A model generated the notes under the pieces. That model did not search any database. It was not told where the DNA came from and was given only the letters and a program-made list of their open reading frames with translations. From the NCBI RefSeq assembly GCF_029625335.1, contig NZ_CP121111.1, forward strand, positions 2,928,353-2,992,352: 64,000 nucleotides of DNA. Direction: 5' to 3'. Origin of the DNA: Flavobacterium nitratireducens. Lineage in GTDB: Bacteria > Bacteroidota > Bacteroidia > Flavobacteriales > Flavobacteriaceae. How positions within the stretch are numbered: position 1 is the first letter of the stretch; each line of letters starts with the position of its first letter. Both the position numbers and the translations under genes were made by a program. Shown here piece after piece: positions 18,160 through 26,769 of the stretch.

Positions 18160-18870
18160 ATGAAAACTGTACAAATCGTTTTGATGAATATTGCCATTTT
18201 GCTTTTAGTAAGTTGTAAAGAAGAGGTAGAGAAACCAAAAGTAATTTATGGCGATAAACCAGTTACAAAGTTTGATTCTACACAAATTTCAGTGGCTGAT
18301 TTGCCTATTCAGATGGAAGGTACAGACTACTTGATTCATCCAGTGGGCGATTTGAGAGTTTATGAAAAAGGGGCTAAGGCAAAATATGGTTCTTCAAGCG
18401 TGATTGATTTAAGTTTTACTATTTCTAATTTAGGCGATGAAGAAATTACGGGTTATTTGCAAAATTTAAAATTCCAAAAAATAGATTCCGATTCTTTAAC
18501 TTCGTTAACAGAGAAGCCTGCATTAATTTTAACGGCAACCTATTTAAAAGCTATTGCAGATAAAACAAAGAAACAAATCTTAGTTTACACTATGTATGAT
18601 GTAGATACAAATAAAGACGGGAAATTAGATACGAGTGATATCAAAGCTTTGTATTTAAGTGATATTAGTGGAGCAAATTTCACAAAGATTTCAGCAAATT
18701 TTGAAGAGTTGATTGATTGGAATTTAATTGAATCTAAAAACCGTTTGTATTTTAGAACTGTAGAGGATACTAATAAAAATGGACAATTTGATAAGAATGA
18801 TGTATTGCATTATAATTACATCAATCTGTTAGATACTGACTGGGAAGTAATAAATTATAAACCTATTTAA
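18160..18870 (+). CDS. Putative lipoprotein with two EF-hand-like Ca-binding loops
   Basis: The 236-residue product starts with a lipoprotein signal (MKTVQIVLMNIAILLLVSC, with a VSC lipobox before KEEVEKP). Two calcium-loop-like segments stand out: DVDTNKDGKLDTSDIKALYL near residue 147 and DTNKNGQFDKNDVLHY near 207. Both have the DxNxDGxxD spacing of EF-hand or dockerin-type loops. No enzyme motif is recognised. It is probably anchored in the outer or inner membrane facing the periplasm. Its stop overlaps the stop of the convergent DUF2971 gene. Confidence 0.82.
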   Translation: MKTVQIVLMNIAILLLVSCKEEVEKPKVIYGDKPVTKFDSTQISVADLPIQMEGTDYLIHPVGDLRVYEKGAKAKYGSSSVIDLSFTISNLGDEEITGYLQNLKFQKIDSDSLTSLTEKPALILTATYLKAIADKTKKQILVYTMYDVDTNKDGKLDTSDIKALYLSDISGANFTKISANFEELIDWNLIESKNRLYFRTVEDTNKNGQFDKNDVLHYNYINLLDTDWEVINYKPI

Positions 18871-19568
18871 ATCAAAATATCACTTTCTAAATCCGATTTT
18901 TCAATATCGAAATCAAAACCCAATTGTTTCATAAGTTCGATAACCAAATTTTTATACCAATTTTCAGATTTAGGGTGAATGTAGATTTTTTCAATTAGTT
19001 GATTGATGTCTACATTTATTTTCAAACCATCATTGAGTTTTATATTCTGTTTTGATACATCTGTAATCACTCTTACTTCACGTTCATATTGAAAACTTTT
19101 TCGTTTAAATAAAAATGGGAAAAAGGAATCATCAAAAGGAATGTATTCTTTCTTGTAGTCGATATAGTTGACTTCGCCAATATATTGTTTAAAATTAGTT
19201 TCAAGGTCTAATGATTTTTGCAATCTTCCGATGGTGGATTGAATGGCTAAACCTTCACTATTTTGCGTAAAAATTTGCCACATGGCAAAAGATTCGTATT
19301 CGTTAATATGCCAACTACTAATCGCTATTTTCTCCCTGTGCGTTTTGTAATAATTTAGAAAATCAGGATTGTTTGTCGCTAATTTTTTTATTTCTTCATA
19401 GGTGGGTTCACTAAACGTACCTTCGTATTGGTCTTCAAATTTGTCTGAACGCGACATGAATAACTTTTGCGAAAGCAATAAATCTAAAAATTTGGACAAG
19501 TCTAAATATTTCCAAATTACCGTATCGGTGTTTTCGGTAAGTTTAATATTTGAATTGTTGCTGTACAT
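18867..19568 (-). CDS. DUF2971 domain-containing protein
   Basis: The 233-residue protein matches the DUF2971 family. YLDLSKFLDLLLSQKLFMSR and DQYEGTF near residues 27-52 are its N-terminal blocks. SSWHINEYESFAMWQIFTQN near residue 100 is the diagnostic core and KRKSFQYEREVRVI lies near 165. No signal or membrane segment is seen. The family has no agreed function and often appears in accessory DNA. It overlaps the 3' end of the convergent lipoprotein gene by 4 bases. Confidence 0.88.
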   Translation of the reverse strand: MYSNNSNIKLTENTDTVIWKYLDLSKFLDLLLSQKLFMSRSDKFEDQYEGTFSEPTYEEIKKLATNNPDFLNYYKTHREKIAISSWHINEYESFAMWQIFTQNSEGLAIQSTIGRLQKSLDLETNFKQYIGEVNYIDYKKEYIPFDDSFFPFLFKRKSFQYEREVRVITDVSKQNIKLNDGLKINVDINQLIEKIYIHPKSENWYKNLVIELMKQLGFDFDIEKSDLESDILI

Positions 19569-19648
19569 TTTTTTAGAATTAAAAAAGATACTATAAAGGT
19601 AGTGCTCGTTTTTGAATCTAAAATAAGTAAAGGTTAATTTTTAATTAT

Positions 19649-21478
19649 TTATTCAAAAGATTGCAGCATTACCAATTTGTTGTATGCGCCGTTTAGAGCA
19701 ATTAATTCTTCGTGAGTCCCTTGTTCAACAATTTTTCCTTTTTTCATAACCACAATAACATCTGCTTTTTGAATGGTTGAAAGGCGGTGGGCTATAACAA
19801 TCGAGGTGCGATTTTGCATCATGTTTTCTAAAGCTAGCTGTACAAATTTTTCGCTTTCGGTGTCCAGGGCAGAAGTGGCCTCGTCTAAAATCATAATAGG
19901 AGGGTTTTTTAAAACGGCACGAGCAATAGATAAACGTTGTTTTTGCCCTCCTGAAAGTTTGTTCCCACTATCACCAATGTTGGTGTAAATTCCGTTAGGT
20001 AGGTCTTTTACAAATTCATACGCATTAGCAATTTTTAAGGCTTCAATTATTTCTTCATCGGTGGCATCTTGTTTTCCTAAAGAAACATTCGCTTTTATAC
20101 TATCGTTAAAAAGAATACTGTCTTGGGTGACTAATCCCATTAAAGAACGTAAGGATTCTAAGTTAATATCTTTGATGTCAACTCCGTCAATACTAATGGA
20201 ACCATCTTGCACATCATAAAATCGTGTAAGTAGGTTAGCAATAGTGCTTTTTCCGCTTCCAGATTGTCCAACTAATGCAACAGTTTGTCCTTTTTTGATT
20301 TGGATAGAGAAATCTTTTAAAACAGCCTCTTTTTCATATTTGAAATTAATGTTTTTAATAGCTATTTCTGAATTAAAAGAATCTTTTAAAACCGCATTTT
20401 CTTTTGAAGTGATTTCGTTTTCAACTTCTAAAACGTCAAATACACGTTCTGCTGCAGCTAAACCATTTTTAACAGCATAAGAGGCTTTTGAGATTGCTTT
20501 TGCAGGTGTAAGAATGTTAAATGCTAATGTTAGGTAAACGATAAAAGAAGAACCTTCTAAGGAGTGATCAACTAAAACTAAGTTTCCTCCATAAAAAAGT
20601 AACGTAGCAATCGTTGTAATTCCTAAAAATTCACTCAATGGAGTTGCCAAATTGTTTTTGGTTCCAATGCTGTTGGATAAATTCAATAAACGCGTTACGG
20701 ATTGGTTGAATTTATTTTTAAAGTTAGGTTCGGCATTGTAACTTTTAATGACTTTCAAACCGCCTAAACTTTCGTCTACAATAGAAATAAGAAAACCGCT
20801 TTCCTGTTGTGCTTGTAGTGATTTGGCTCTCAGGTTTTTAGCTACTCTGGAGATTATTAATCCAGCAACTGGCATGAAAACAAGTACAAACAACGTTAGT
20901 TTTGTACTGATAACAAACATAGTCACTAGCGCAAATATGATGGTTAAAGGTTCTTTTACAACAAGTTCCAAAATTGAAAAGAAAGAGTTTTGTACCTCGT
21001 TTACATCTCCTAACATTCGAGCCATAACATCACCTTTTCTTTTTTCAGAGTAATACGAAATGGGTAGTTCGACTATTTTGTCATACATTGATTTTCTTAA
21101 ATCTTTAAGCACCCCATTTTTGAGATGCATAATATGATATGAGGCTAAATAGTTGAATAAATTTTTGAATAAAAAGGTAATAATAACTAGTCCTACAACA
21201 AATAATAAGGCATATTGTATGCTGTTTTCTTTCGTAAATTCTGAAATTCTATAATAGAGTAATTCAGTAACATAATCTTTAATATTGCCAATTCCTTTAT
21301 ATACAGGTTCTTTGTATACTGCTTTATTTTTTCCAAAAAGTACCTCTAATACAGGGAAAAGTGTAAGCATCGAAATGGTGCTAAACAAGGCATATAAAAT
21401 GTTATATATTATGTTCCATACAATATTAGATTTATATGGTTTTGTGTAAGGTATTAGTTTTATTAAATTTTTATCCAT
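19649..21478 (-). CDS. ABC transporter, fused permease and ATPase (MsbA-like)
   Basis: The 609-residue half-transporter has an N-terminal six-helix type I exporter domain (about 1-330) and a nucleotide-binding domain. Walker A is VGQSGSGKST, the signature is LSGGQKQRLSIARA, Walker B is PPIMILDEATSALD and the H-loop is VIAHRLSTI. It is similar to MsbA lipid flippases and multidrug exporters. The substrate cannot be read from the sequence, but a lipid A or lipid role is common for this subfamily. It starts 5 bases after the phospho-sugar mutase gene, in the same operon. Confidence 0.93.
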   Translation of the reverse strand: MDKNLIKLIPYTKPYKSNIVWNIIYNILYALFSTISMLTLFPVLEVLFGKNKAVYKEPVYKGIGNIKDYVTELLYYRISEFTKENSIQYALLFVVGLVIITFLFKNLFNYLASYHIMHLKNGVLKDLRKSMYDKIVELPISYYSEKRKGDVMARMLGDVNEVQNSFFSILELVVKEPLTIIFALVTMFVISTKLTLFVLVFMPVAGLIISRVAKNLRAKSLQAQQESGFLISIVDESLGGLKVIKSYNAEPNFKNKFNQSVTRLLNLSNSIGTKNNLATPLSEFLGITTIATLLFYGGNLVLVDHSLEGSSFIVYLTLAFNILTPAKAISKASYAVKNGLAAAERVFDVLEVENEITSKENAVLKDSFNSEIAIKNINFKYEKEAVLKDFSIQIKKGQTVALVGQSGSGKSTIANLLTRFYDVQDGSISIDGVDIKDINLESLRSLMGLVTQDSILFNDSIKANVSLGKQDATDEEIIEALKIANAYEFVKDLPNGIYTNIGDSGNKLSGGQKQRLSIARAVLKNPPIMILDEATSALDTESEKFVQLALENMMQNRTSIVIAHRLSTIQKADVIVVMKKGKIVEQGTHEELIALNGAYNKLVMLQSFE

Positions 21479-21483
21479 TAGTA

Positions 21484-23211
21484 TTATTTCAATTGCATTT
21501 CAGAAATTATAGCCGCAATTTTTTGATCTAAATAAGCTTCTACTTCGTTAAAGTTTTCTACTGCATCCAGTTCAGTGTTTACACTGATGTAGAATTTGAT
21601 TTTTGGTTCTGTACCACTTGGTCTTGCACAAATTTTAGAACCGTCTTCAGTGTAATAAATCAATACATTTGATTTTGGCAAATCCATTACAGATTCTGAA
21701 TTGTCTAATAGGTTTTTTGCAATAGATGATTGGTAATCTTCAATCATAACCACGCGTTGTCCGTTGATTTCTTTTAATGGATTTTCTCTTAAATCAATCA
21801 TCATTTGATTGATTTCTTGTAGGCCTTCCATTCCTTTTTTAGTTAAGGAAACTAAATATTCTTTGTAGAAACCGTGGTCAACGTATAAGTTTAGTAATTC
21901 TTTGTAGACACTACTTCCGTTAGCTTTAGCTTGTGCCGCTACTTCACAAATTAACAAGGTGGCTGCAACAGCATCTTTATCTCTAACAGCGTCTCCTACC
22001 ATGTAACCAAAACTTTCTTCTCCCCCTCCAATGAATTGTAATTCAGGGAAGTCTTTAATCATTTTAGCAATCCATTTGAAACCGGTTAATCCTACTTTGA
22101 ATTGAACACCGTAAGCAGAAGCCAATTCCATAATCATAGGAGTAGAAACAATAGTAGAGCCTACAAATTGTTTTCCGTCGATTTTAGCTGCTTTTTTCCA
22201 TTTTTCTAATAAAAAGGCAGTCATTAAAATCATTGTTTGGTTTCCATTCAATAAGGTCATTTTCCCTTCGTTGTTGCGAACGGCAATTCCTAAACGGTCG
22301 CAATCAGGATCTGTACCAATAACGATATCTGCATTCGTTTTATCTGCAAGTTCTAATGCAAGAGTTAAAGCTTCTGGTTCTTCCGGATTTGGTGATTTTA
22401 CCGTAGGGAAATCTCCGTTAGGTGCTTCTTGTTCTTTTACAATTTGAACATTTTTATATCCCGCTTGCGCTAAAGTTTCAGGAGTTACAGTAATTGAAGT
22501 TCCATGCAATGAAGTGAAAACAATGTTAAGGTTGTCTTTTGCTTCGGCTGGAGTATTAAAACTAGCATTTTCAACTGTCGATTTGATGAAAGCTTGATCA
22601 ACATCTTTATCGATGTATTCGATCAAATTTTCATTGGCGTCAAATTTGATTTCGTTGTAATTTAATTTTTCAATGGCATTGATAATAGCCTCATCTTCTG
22701 GAGGAACAATTTGGCCACCATCTTGCCAGTATACTTTATATCCATTGTATTCTGGTGGATTGTGAGAAGCAGTAAGTACAATACCGCATTGGCATCCCAA
22801 ATATCTCAAAGCGAATGATAATTCAGGCGTAGGTCTTAAATCAGAGAATAGATAAACATGGATTCCATTGGCTGAAAAGACATCGGCTACTACTTTAGCT
22901 AATGTTTTACTGTTATGACGACAGTCAAAAGCAATAACCGCTTTTATGGGTTGATTTGGGAAAACTGATTTTAGATAGTTGGAAAGTCCTTGAGTACTTT
23001 TTCCAAGCGTATATTTATTGATACGGTTGTTTCCTACTCCCATAATACCACGCATCCCTCCAGTTCCAAATTCAAGATTTTTATAAAAACTTTCTTCAAT
23101 TTCTTTAGGTGATGATGCTAATAATTGTTGTAATTCTTCTTGAGTTTTAGCATCAAATATAGGGCTTTGCCATTCATTAACGGCATCTAAAATGTTTTGT
23201 TTCAATTCCAT
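21484..23211 (-). CDS. Phospho-sugar mutase (phosphoglucomutase/phosphomannomutase)
   Basis: This alpha-D-phosphohexomutase interconverts hexose 1- and 6-phosphates for sugar-nucleotide and glycan synthesis. In its 575 residues the phosphoserine loop is LTASHNPPEYNGYK (Ser149). The metal loop is GTDPDCDRLG, the sugar loop is GGGEESFGYMVGD and the phosphate-binding loop is RPSGTEPKIKFY. The length matches the long bacterial PGM2-like type. It is the first gene of a two-gene operon with the MsbA-like exporter. Confidence 0.95.
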   Translation of the reverse strand: MELKQNILDAVNEWQSPIFDAKTQEELQQLLASSPKEIEESFYKNLEFGTGGMRGIMGVGNNRINKYTLGKSTQGLSNYLKSVFPNQPIKAVIAFDCRHNSKTLAKVVADVFSANGIHVYLFSDLRPTPELSFALRYLGCQCGIVLTASHNPPEYNGYKVYWQDGGQIVPPEDEAIINAIEKLNYNEIKFDANENLIEYIDKDVDQAFIKSTVENASFNTPAEAKDNLNIVFTSLHGTSITVTPETLAQAGYKNVQIVKEQEAPNGDFPTVKSPNPEEPEALTLALELADKTNADIVIGTDPDCDRLGIAVRNNEGKMTLLNGNQTMILMTAFLLEKWKKAAKIDGKQFVGSTIVSTPMIMELASAYGVQFKVGLTGFKWIAKMIKDFPELQFIGGGEESFGYMVGDAVRDKDAVAATLLICEVAAQAKANGSSVYKELLNLYVDHGFYKEYLVSLTKKGMEGLQEINQMMIDLRENPLKEINGQRVVMIEDYQSSIAKNLLDNSESVMDLPKSNVLIYYTEDGSKICARPSGTEPKIKFYISVNTELDAVENFNEVEAYLDQKIAAIISEMQLK

Positions 23212-23320
23212 ATTTTGTCGCGTAATTGGTTGTTTCTAGTCTTTATAGATATGATTTATTTAAAGCGAAAACGAAATTTAATAAAATAATCGGTTTGATT
23301 TAACAAACAATCCGAACATC

Positions 23321-24280
23321 TTATAAAAAATTAATTTCATTTGAAATTTTATATCGCTCTTCGTTATTTTTTGTACGTAAAATGATTTCGCCTAAGAATC
23401 CGGCTAAAAACATTTGAGTACCAATAACCATAGTGGTTAGTGCAATGTAAAACCAAGGATTACTAGTAACTAAACTATAAGGCATGTTGTTGTACATATG
23501 ATATAATTTAGAAAAACCAATATATCCAGCAAGTAAAAATCCGATGATGAACATTAACGAACCTAAAGCTCCAAAAAAGTGCATCGGTCTTTTGCCAAAT
23601 CGGGATAAGAACCAAATGGTAATTAAGTCAAGAAAACCGTTAATAAAACGTTCCATTCCAAATTTAGTCTCCCCGTATTTTCTGGCTTGATGTTGTACTA
23701 CTTTTTCGCCAATTTTCCCAAATCCAGCATTTTTTGCTAAAACAGGAATGTAACGGTGCATTTCGCCCGAAACCTCGATGTTTTTTACCACAACATTTCG
23801 GTATGCTTTTAGTCCACAATTAAAATCGTTTAATTCGACACCTGAAGTTTTACGTGCTGCCCAGTTGAATAATTTTGATGGTAAATTTTTGGCTACAACC
23901 GAGTCGTAACGTTTCTTTTTCCAGCCCGAAACTAAATCAAACTGTTGTTTAGTGATCATGTCGTACAATCCAGGGATTTCTTCTGGGCTGTCTTGAAGAT
24001 CAGCGTCCATAGTGATAATAACATCACCCTGTGCTTTTGCAAAACCAGCATGTAATGCTTGTGATTTTCCGAAATTTTTCATGAATCGGATTCCTTTTAC
24101 ATGAGTGTTTTCAGTAGCAAAACTTTGAATAATAGACCATGAATTATCGGTGCTTCCGTCATCTAAGAAAATAATTTCATAAGAATATCGGTTTTCTTGC
24201 ATTACTTTAATAATCCAAGTATAAAGCTCTTTTAGTGATTCTTCTTCGTTAAGAAGTGGTATTAGTATGGATAGATTCAT
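23321..24280 (-). CDS. Glycosyltransferase family 2, membrane-anchored (DPM1/GtrB-like)
   Basis: The GT-A domain has LSILIPLLNEEESLKELY at the start, FLDDGSTDNSW, and ITMDADLQDSPEEIP with the catalytic DxD-type aspartates. Two C-terminal membrane helices (about 230-255 and 268-292) match the undecaprenyl-phosphate glycosyltransferases such as ArnC, GtrB and YkoT. It would load a sugar onto a polyprenyl phosphate at the inner face of the membrane. The 319 residues are full length. It follows the DUF4199 gene by 5 bases. Confidence 0.93.
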   Translation of the reverse strand: MNLSILIPLLNEEESLKELYTWIIKVMQENRYSYEIIFLDDGSTDNSWSIIQSFATENTHVKGIRFMKNFGKSQALHAGFAKAQGDVIITMDADLQDSPEEIPGLYDMITKQQFDLVSGWKKKRYDSVVAKNLPSKLFNWAARKTSGVELNDFNCGLKAYRNVVVKNIEVSGEMHRYIPVLAKNAGFGKIGEKVVQHQARKYGETKFGMERFINGFLDLITIWFLSRFGKRPMHFFGALGSLMFIIGFLLAGYIGFSKLYHMYNNMPYSLVTSNPWFYIALTTMVIGTQMFLAGFLGEIILRTKNNEERYKISNEINFL

Positions 24281-24285
24281 CGATT

Positions 24286-24834
24286 TTATGCTTGTGATGG
24301 GGTTTTGCTTTTAAAGAATGCGGCCAAAATTAAACCAAAAATAGTACAGAAAACAATATTTGATAAGGATCCTTTTAATAATCCCATAACCGAAAATTGA
24401 TCGTTCTCTTTCAAATCTTTAATTGCATTATTGATTGTTGCTGCTGGAGCATTGAATTTTTCCATTGCAGACACCATATATTTAATGGTAAGTTCTTTTA
24501 TTGTTATTTTGGCTGCAGGATCAATAAGATTGAATAGTATAATATTAAAGACAACTGAGATTCCTATACCGATTAAGGCTGAGATGAAATAAGTAGTAAA
24601 AGCGTCTTTAAAAGTGTAAATTCCTGTGAATTCTTTTTTTGTTTTGACCAATAATACAATTGCAATGGTTAAATACAATGCTATATTTCCGAAACCAATC
24701 CAAGGTGAGGTGAATAAATTTAAGTCAATGCTGTATATTAAAGTGGTTGTTAAAACAGAAGCTAATCCAGTTATAATTCCAAATGTTATTCCGTTTTTTT
24801 TATAGTTTCGTGAATCATTGTTGGTGACTTTCAA
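24286..24834 (-). CDS. DUF4199 domain-containing membrane protein
   Basis: The 182-residue protein has four predicted membrane helices (about 15-33, 44-61, 80-104 and 150-172). FKDAFTTYFISALIGIG in the middle is typical of DUF4199, a Bacteroidota family of unknown function. It is the first gene of a pair with the family 2 glycosyltransferase. In many Flavobacteriia this pair is kept together, which suggests a shared envelope-glycan role. A TATATTTG element on the minus strand (24843-24850) is only 9 bases before the start, so the mRNA may be nearly leaderless. Confidence 0.88.
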   Translation of the reverse strand: MKVTNNDSRNYKKNGITFGIITGLASVLTTTLIYSIDLNLFTSPWIGFGNIALYLTIAIVLLVKTKKEFTGIYTFKDAFTTYFISALIGIGISVVFNIILFNLIDPAAKITIKELTIKYMVSAMEKFNAPAATINNAIKDLKENDQFSVMGLLKGSLSNIVFCTIFGLILAAFFKSKTPSQA

Positions 24835-24918
24835 TTAAGCAACAAATATAGTAAATCCCACTATATTGAAACGTAAAAAACTGTTTTTAGCTGTTTGAAT
24901 AAAAAAAGAAATAAACAT

Positions 24919-24947
24919 TTGTTTATTAAAAAATAATTGTATTTTTG
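24919..24947 (+). promoter_or_regulatory. Promoter of rpmE2
   Basis: TTG (24919-24921) and TATTTTTG (24940-24947) are 18 bases apart, a full Bacteroidota -33/-7 promoter. Transcription would start near 24953, about 105 bases before the L31 start codon. Confidence 0.8.
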
Positions 24948-24977
24948 CATCCTCGAAATTAATACTAATAAAATAAA

Positions 24978-25040
24978 AAGCTATAGTGAGTTTATACCTT
25001 TTCTGTTAAAAGGAAAGCTTCAAAATAAATTATAGCCAAA
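24978..25040 (+). ncRNA. Candidate structured leader of the L31 mRNA
   Basis: The leader between promoter and start codon can fold into an outer stem GCTATA (24980-24985) with TATAGC (25031-25036) and an inner hairpin CCTTTT (24997-25002) with AAAAGG (25008-25013). Ribosomal protein leaders for L31 autoregulation are known in other phyla. This one is only a fold seen by eye in a single sequence. Confidence 0.4.
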
Positions 25041-25059
25041 CAAATAAAAAAGATTCAAG

Positions 25060-25311
25060 ATGAAAAAAGGTGTACACCCAGAAAATTACAGATTAGTTGC
25101 ATTTAAAGACATGTCTAATGATGACGTTTTTATCACTAAATCTACAGCAGAAACTAAAGAAACAATTGTACACGAAGGTGTAGAATATCCAGTTGTTAAA
25201 ATGGAGATTTCTAGAACTTCTCACCCTTTTTATACAGGTAAATCTAAACTTATCGATACTGCTGGACGTATTGATAAATTCAAAACTAAATACGCTAAAC
25301 ATATTAAATAA
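25060..25311 (+). CDS. rpmE2: Type B 50S ribosomal protein L31
   Basis: The 83-residue product starts [19 protein letters not shown] and contains [20 protein letters not shown], both diagnostic of L31. It has no CxxC zinc motif (residues that would carry it are not Cys), so it is the zinc-independent type B form. The ATG follows a roughly 105-base leader with possible structure and a full upstream promoter. It is a single-gene unit with a strong terminator. Confidence 0.97.
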   Translation: MKKGVHPENYRLVAFKDMSNDDVFITKSTAETKETIVHEGVEYPVVKMEISRTSHPFYTGKSKLIDTAGRIDKFKTKYAKHIK

Positions 25312-25334
25312 TTTTAATTTGTTTTATTATACAG

Positions 25335-25362
25335 TAAGCCTTCCTTTCGGAAGGCTTTTTTA
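25335..25362 (+). terminator. Terminator of rpmE2
   Basis: The arms AAGCCTTCC and GGAAGGCTT close on a TTTC loop, then T residues follow. Confidence 0.9.
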
Positions 25363-25436
25363 TTTTTATCTCTACAAAAACTTTGTAACTTTGGCTTGTG
25401 TAAAGGATAAATCACAAAAAATCAACCAACAACTTT

Positions 25437-26630
25437 ATGAATTATATACTTTTTGATGGTCCTGCTCGTAATGCCTTGCTGCCATTTACTTTTACCCGTC
25501 CAGTTGCGGATATTCTAATAGGAATTATACCCATTCGTCAAAAATGGGAACGTTATCTGGGGTCTACAATTACTACATTGACGGAGGAATATTTATCTGA
25601 AAAATATCCAATGGTAGAATTAGAAGAAAATGTAATGATCAACGCTTCTTTTTTACCTAATGAGATTTTAGCTGAAATGGTTTCGAATTTAGAGCCTAAT
25701 CAAGCGATTTTTAAAGGAGATGAGGTCATTGCTTTTTATACTAATGATAGTCAAGAGGAAGTGGATTTTGACACCTATGAGATTATAGATTATTCTGAAG
25801 ATTGCATTACGGTTAAAAATACATGGGATATTTTTTCAAAAAACGGTGAGGCTATTCGCGAGGATTTTGAGTTTTTGACAGAAGATAGAAAATCACAGCC
25901 TATTCCAAGTAGTGTGAATGTTATTGCAGCAGAAAATATTTTTATTGAAGAAGGAGCAAAGCTGGAATTTGTGACTTTAAATGCTTCTACAGGGCCTATA
26001 TATATAGGTAGGAATACTGAAATTATGGAAGGTTCTGTGATCCGTGGGCCTTTTGCTTTGTGCGAAGGGGCAGGGGTAAAACTCGCTACTAAAGTCTATG
26101 GAGCTACTACTGTTGGTCCGTATTCTAAAATTGGGGGAGAAGTGAATAATTCGGTTTTATTTGGTTATTCTAACAAAGGGCATGACGGATTTTTAGGGAA
26201 TTCCGTTTTAGGAGAGTGGTGTAATATTGGTGCAGATAGTAACAATTCCAACCTCAAAAATAATTATGAAGAAGTGAGATTGTGGAGTTACGAAACCGAA
26301 GGTTTTGCTAAAACCGGCTTGCAATTTTGTGGTTTGATGATGGGTGATCATAGCAAGTGCGGTATTAATACTATGTTCAATACAGGAACAGTAGTAGGGG
26401 TGAGTGCCAATATTTTTGGTAGTGGTTTCCCTCGCAATTTTGTACCGAGTTTTTCATGGGGTGGTGCCGCAGGATTTACTACTTACACTACAAGTAAAGC
26501 TTTTGCTACGGCTAAGTTAGTCATGAGTCGTAGGAATGTTGATTTTGACGAAAAAGAACAAGCTATTTTAGAACATGTTTTTGAGGAAACCAAAAAAGTG
26601 GCGAAAGGAATAGGAGGCTTTAGGAAATAA
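25437..26630 (+). CDS. Putative sugar nucleotidyltransferase (GlmU-like)
   Basis: The 397-residue protein has an N-terminal segment FDGPARNALLPFTFTRPVAD typical of the Bacteroidota GlmU-family paralog. A left-handed beta-helix domain (about 160-360) follows, with hexapeptide repeats such as IGRNTEIMEGSVIRGPF and VGPYSKIGGEVNNSV. The usual N-terminal LxxGxGTRM nucleotide loop of GlmU is not seen, so the uridylyltransferase half is divergent. Acetyl or nucleotidyl transfer onto a hexosamine phosphate is the likely chemistry. The substrate is not known. Confidence 0.85.
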   Translation: MNYILFDGPARNALLPFTFTRPVADILIGIIPIRQKWERYLGSTITTLTEEYLSEKYPMVELEENVMINASFLPNEILAEMVSNLEPNQAIFKGDEVIAFYTNDSQEEVDFDTYEIIDYSEDCITVKNTWDIFSKNGEAIREDFEFLTEDRKSQPIPSSVNVIAAENIFIEEGAKLEFVTLNASTGPIYIGRNTEIMEGSVIRGPFALCEGAGVKLATKVYGATTVGPYSKIGGEVNNSVLFGYSNKGHDGFLGNSVLGEWCNIGADSNNSNLKNNYEEVRLWSYETEGFAKTGLQFCGLMMGDHSKCGINTMFNTGTVVGVSANIFGSGFPRNFVPSFSWGGAAGFTTYTTSKAFATAKLVMSRRNVDFDEKEQAILEHVFEETKKVAKGIGGFRK

Positions 26631-26644
26631 TGGTTTTTAAAATG

Positions 26645-26681
26645 AATACTTCATCTGTTTTTGGTGAAGTATTTTTTTTGT
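26645..26681 (+). terminator. Terminator after the nucleotidyltransferase gene
   Basis: The arms AATACTTCA and TGAAGTATT, with an 11-base loop, are followed by a T tract. Confidence 0.8.
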
Positions 26682-26769
26682 TTTATAGGGTTTCTTTGTT
26701 TTTTGTTTAAAAAATGTTTGATTATTGATGGTTTTGTTGTTTTTTTACTGAAATTAAAATGTAAGAAGT

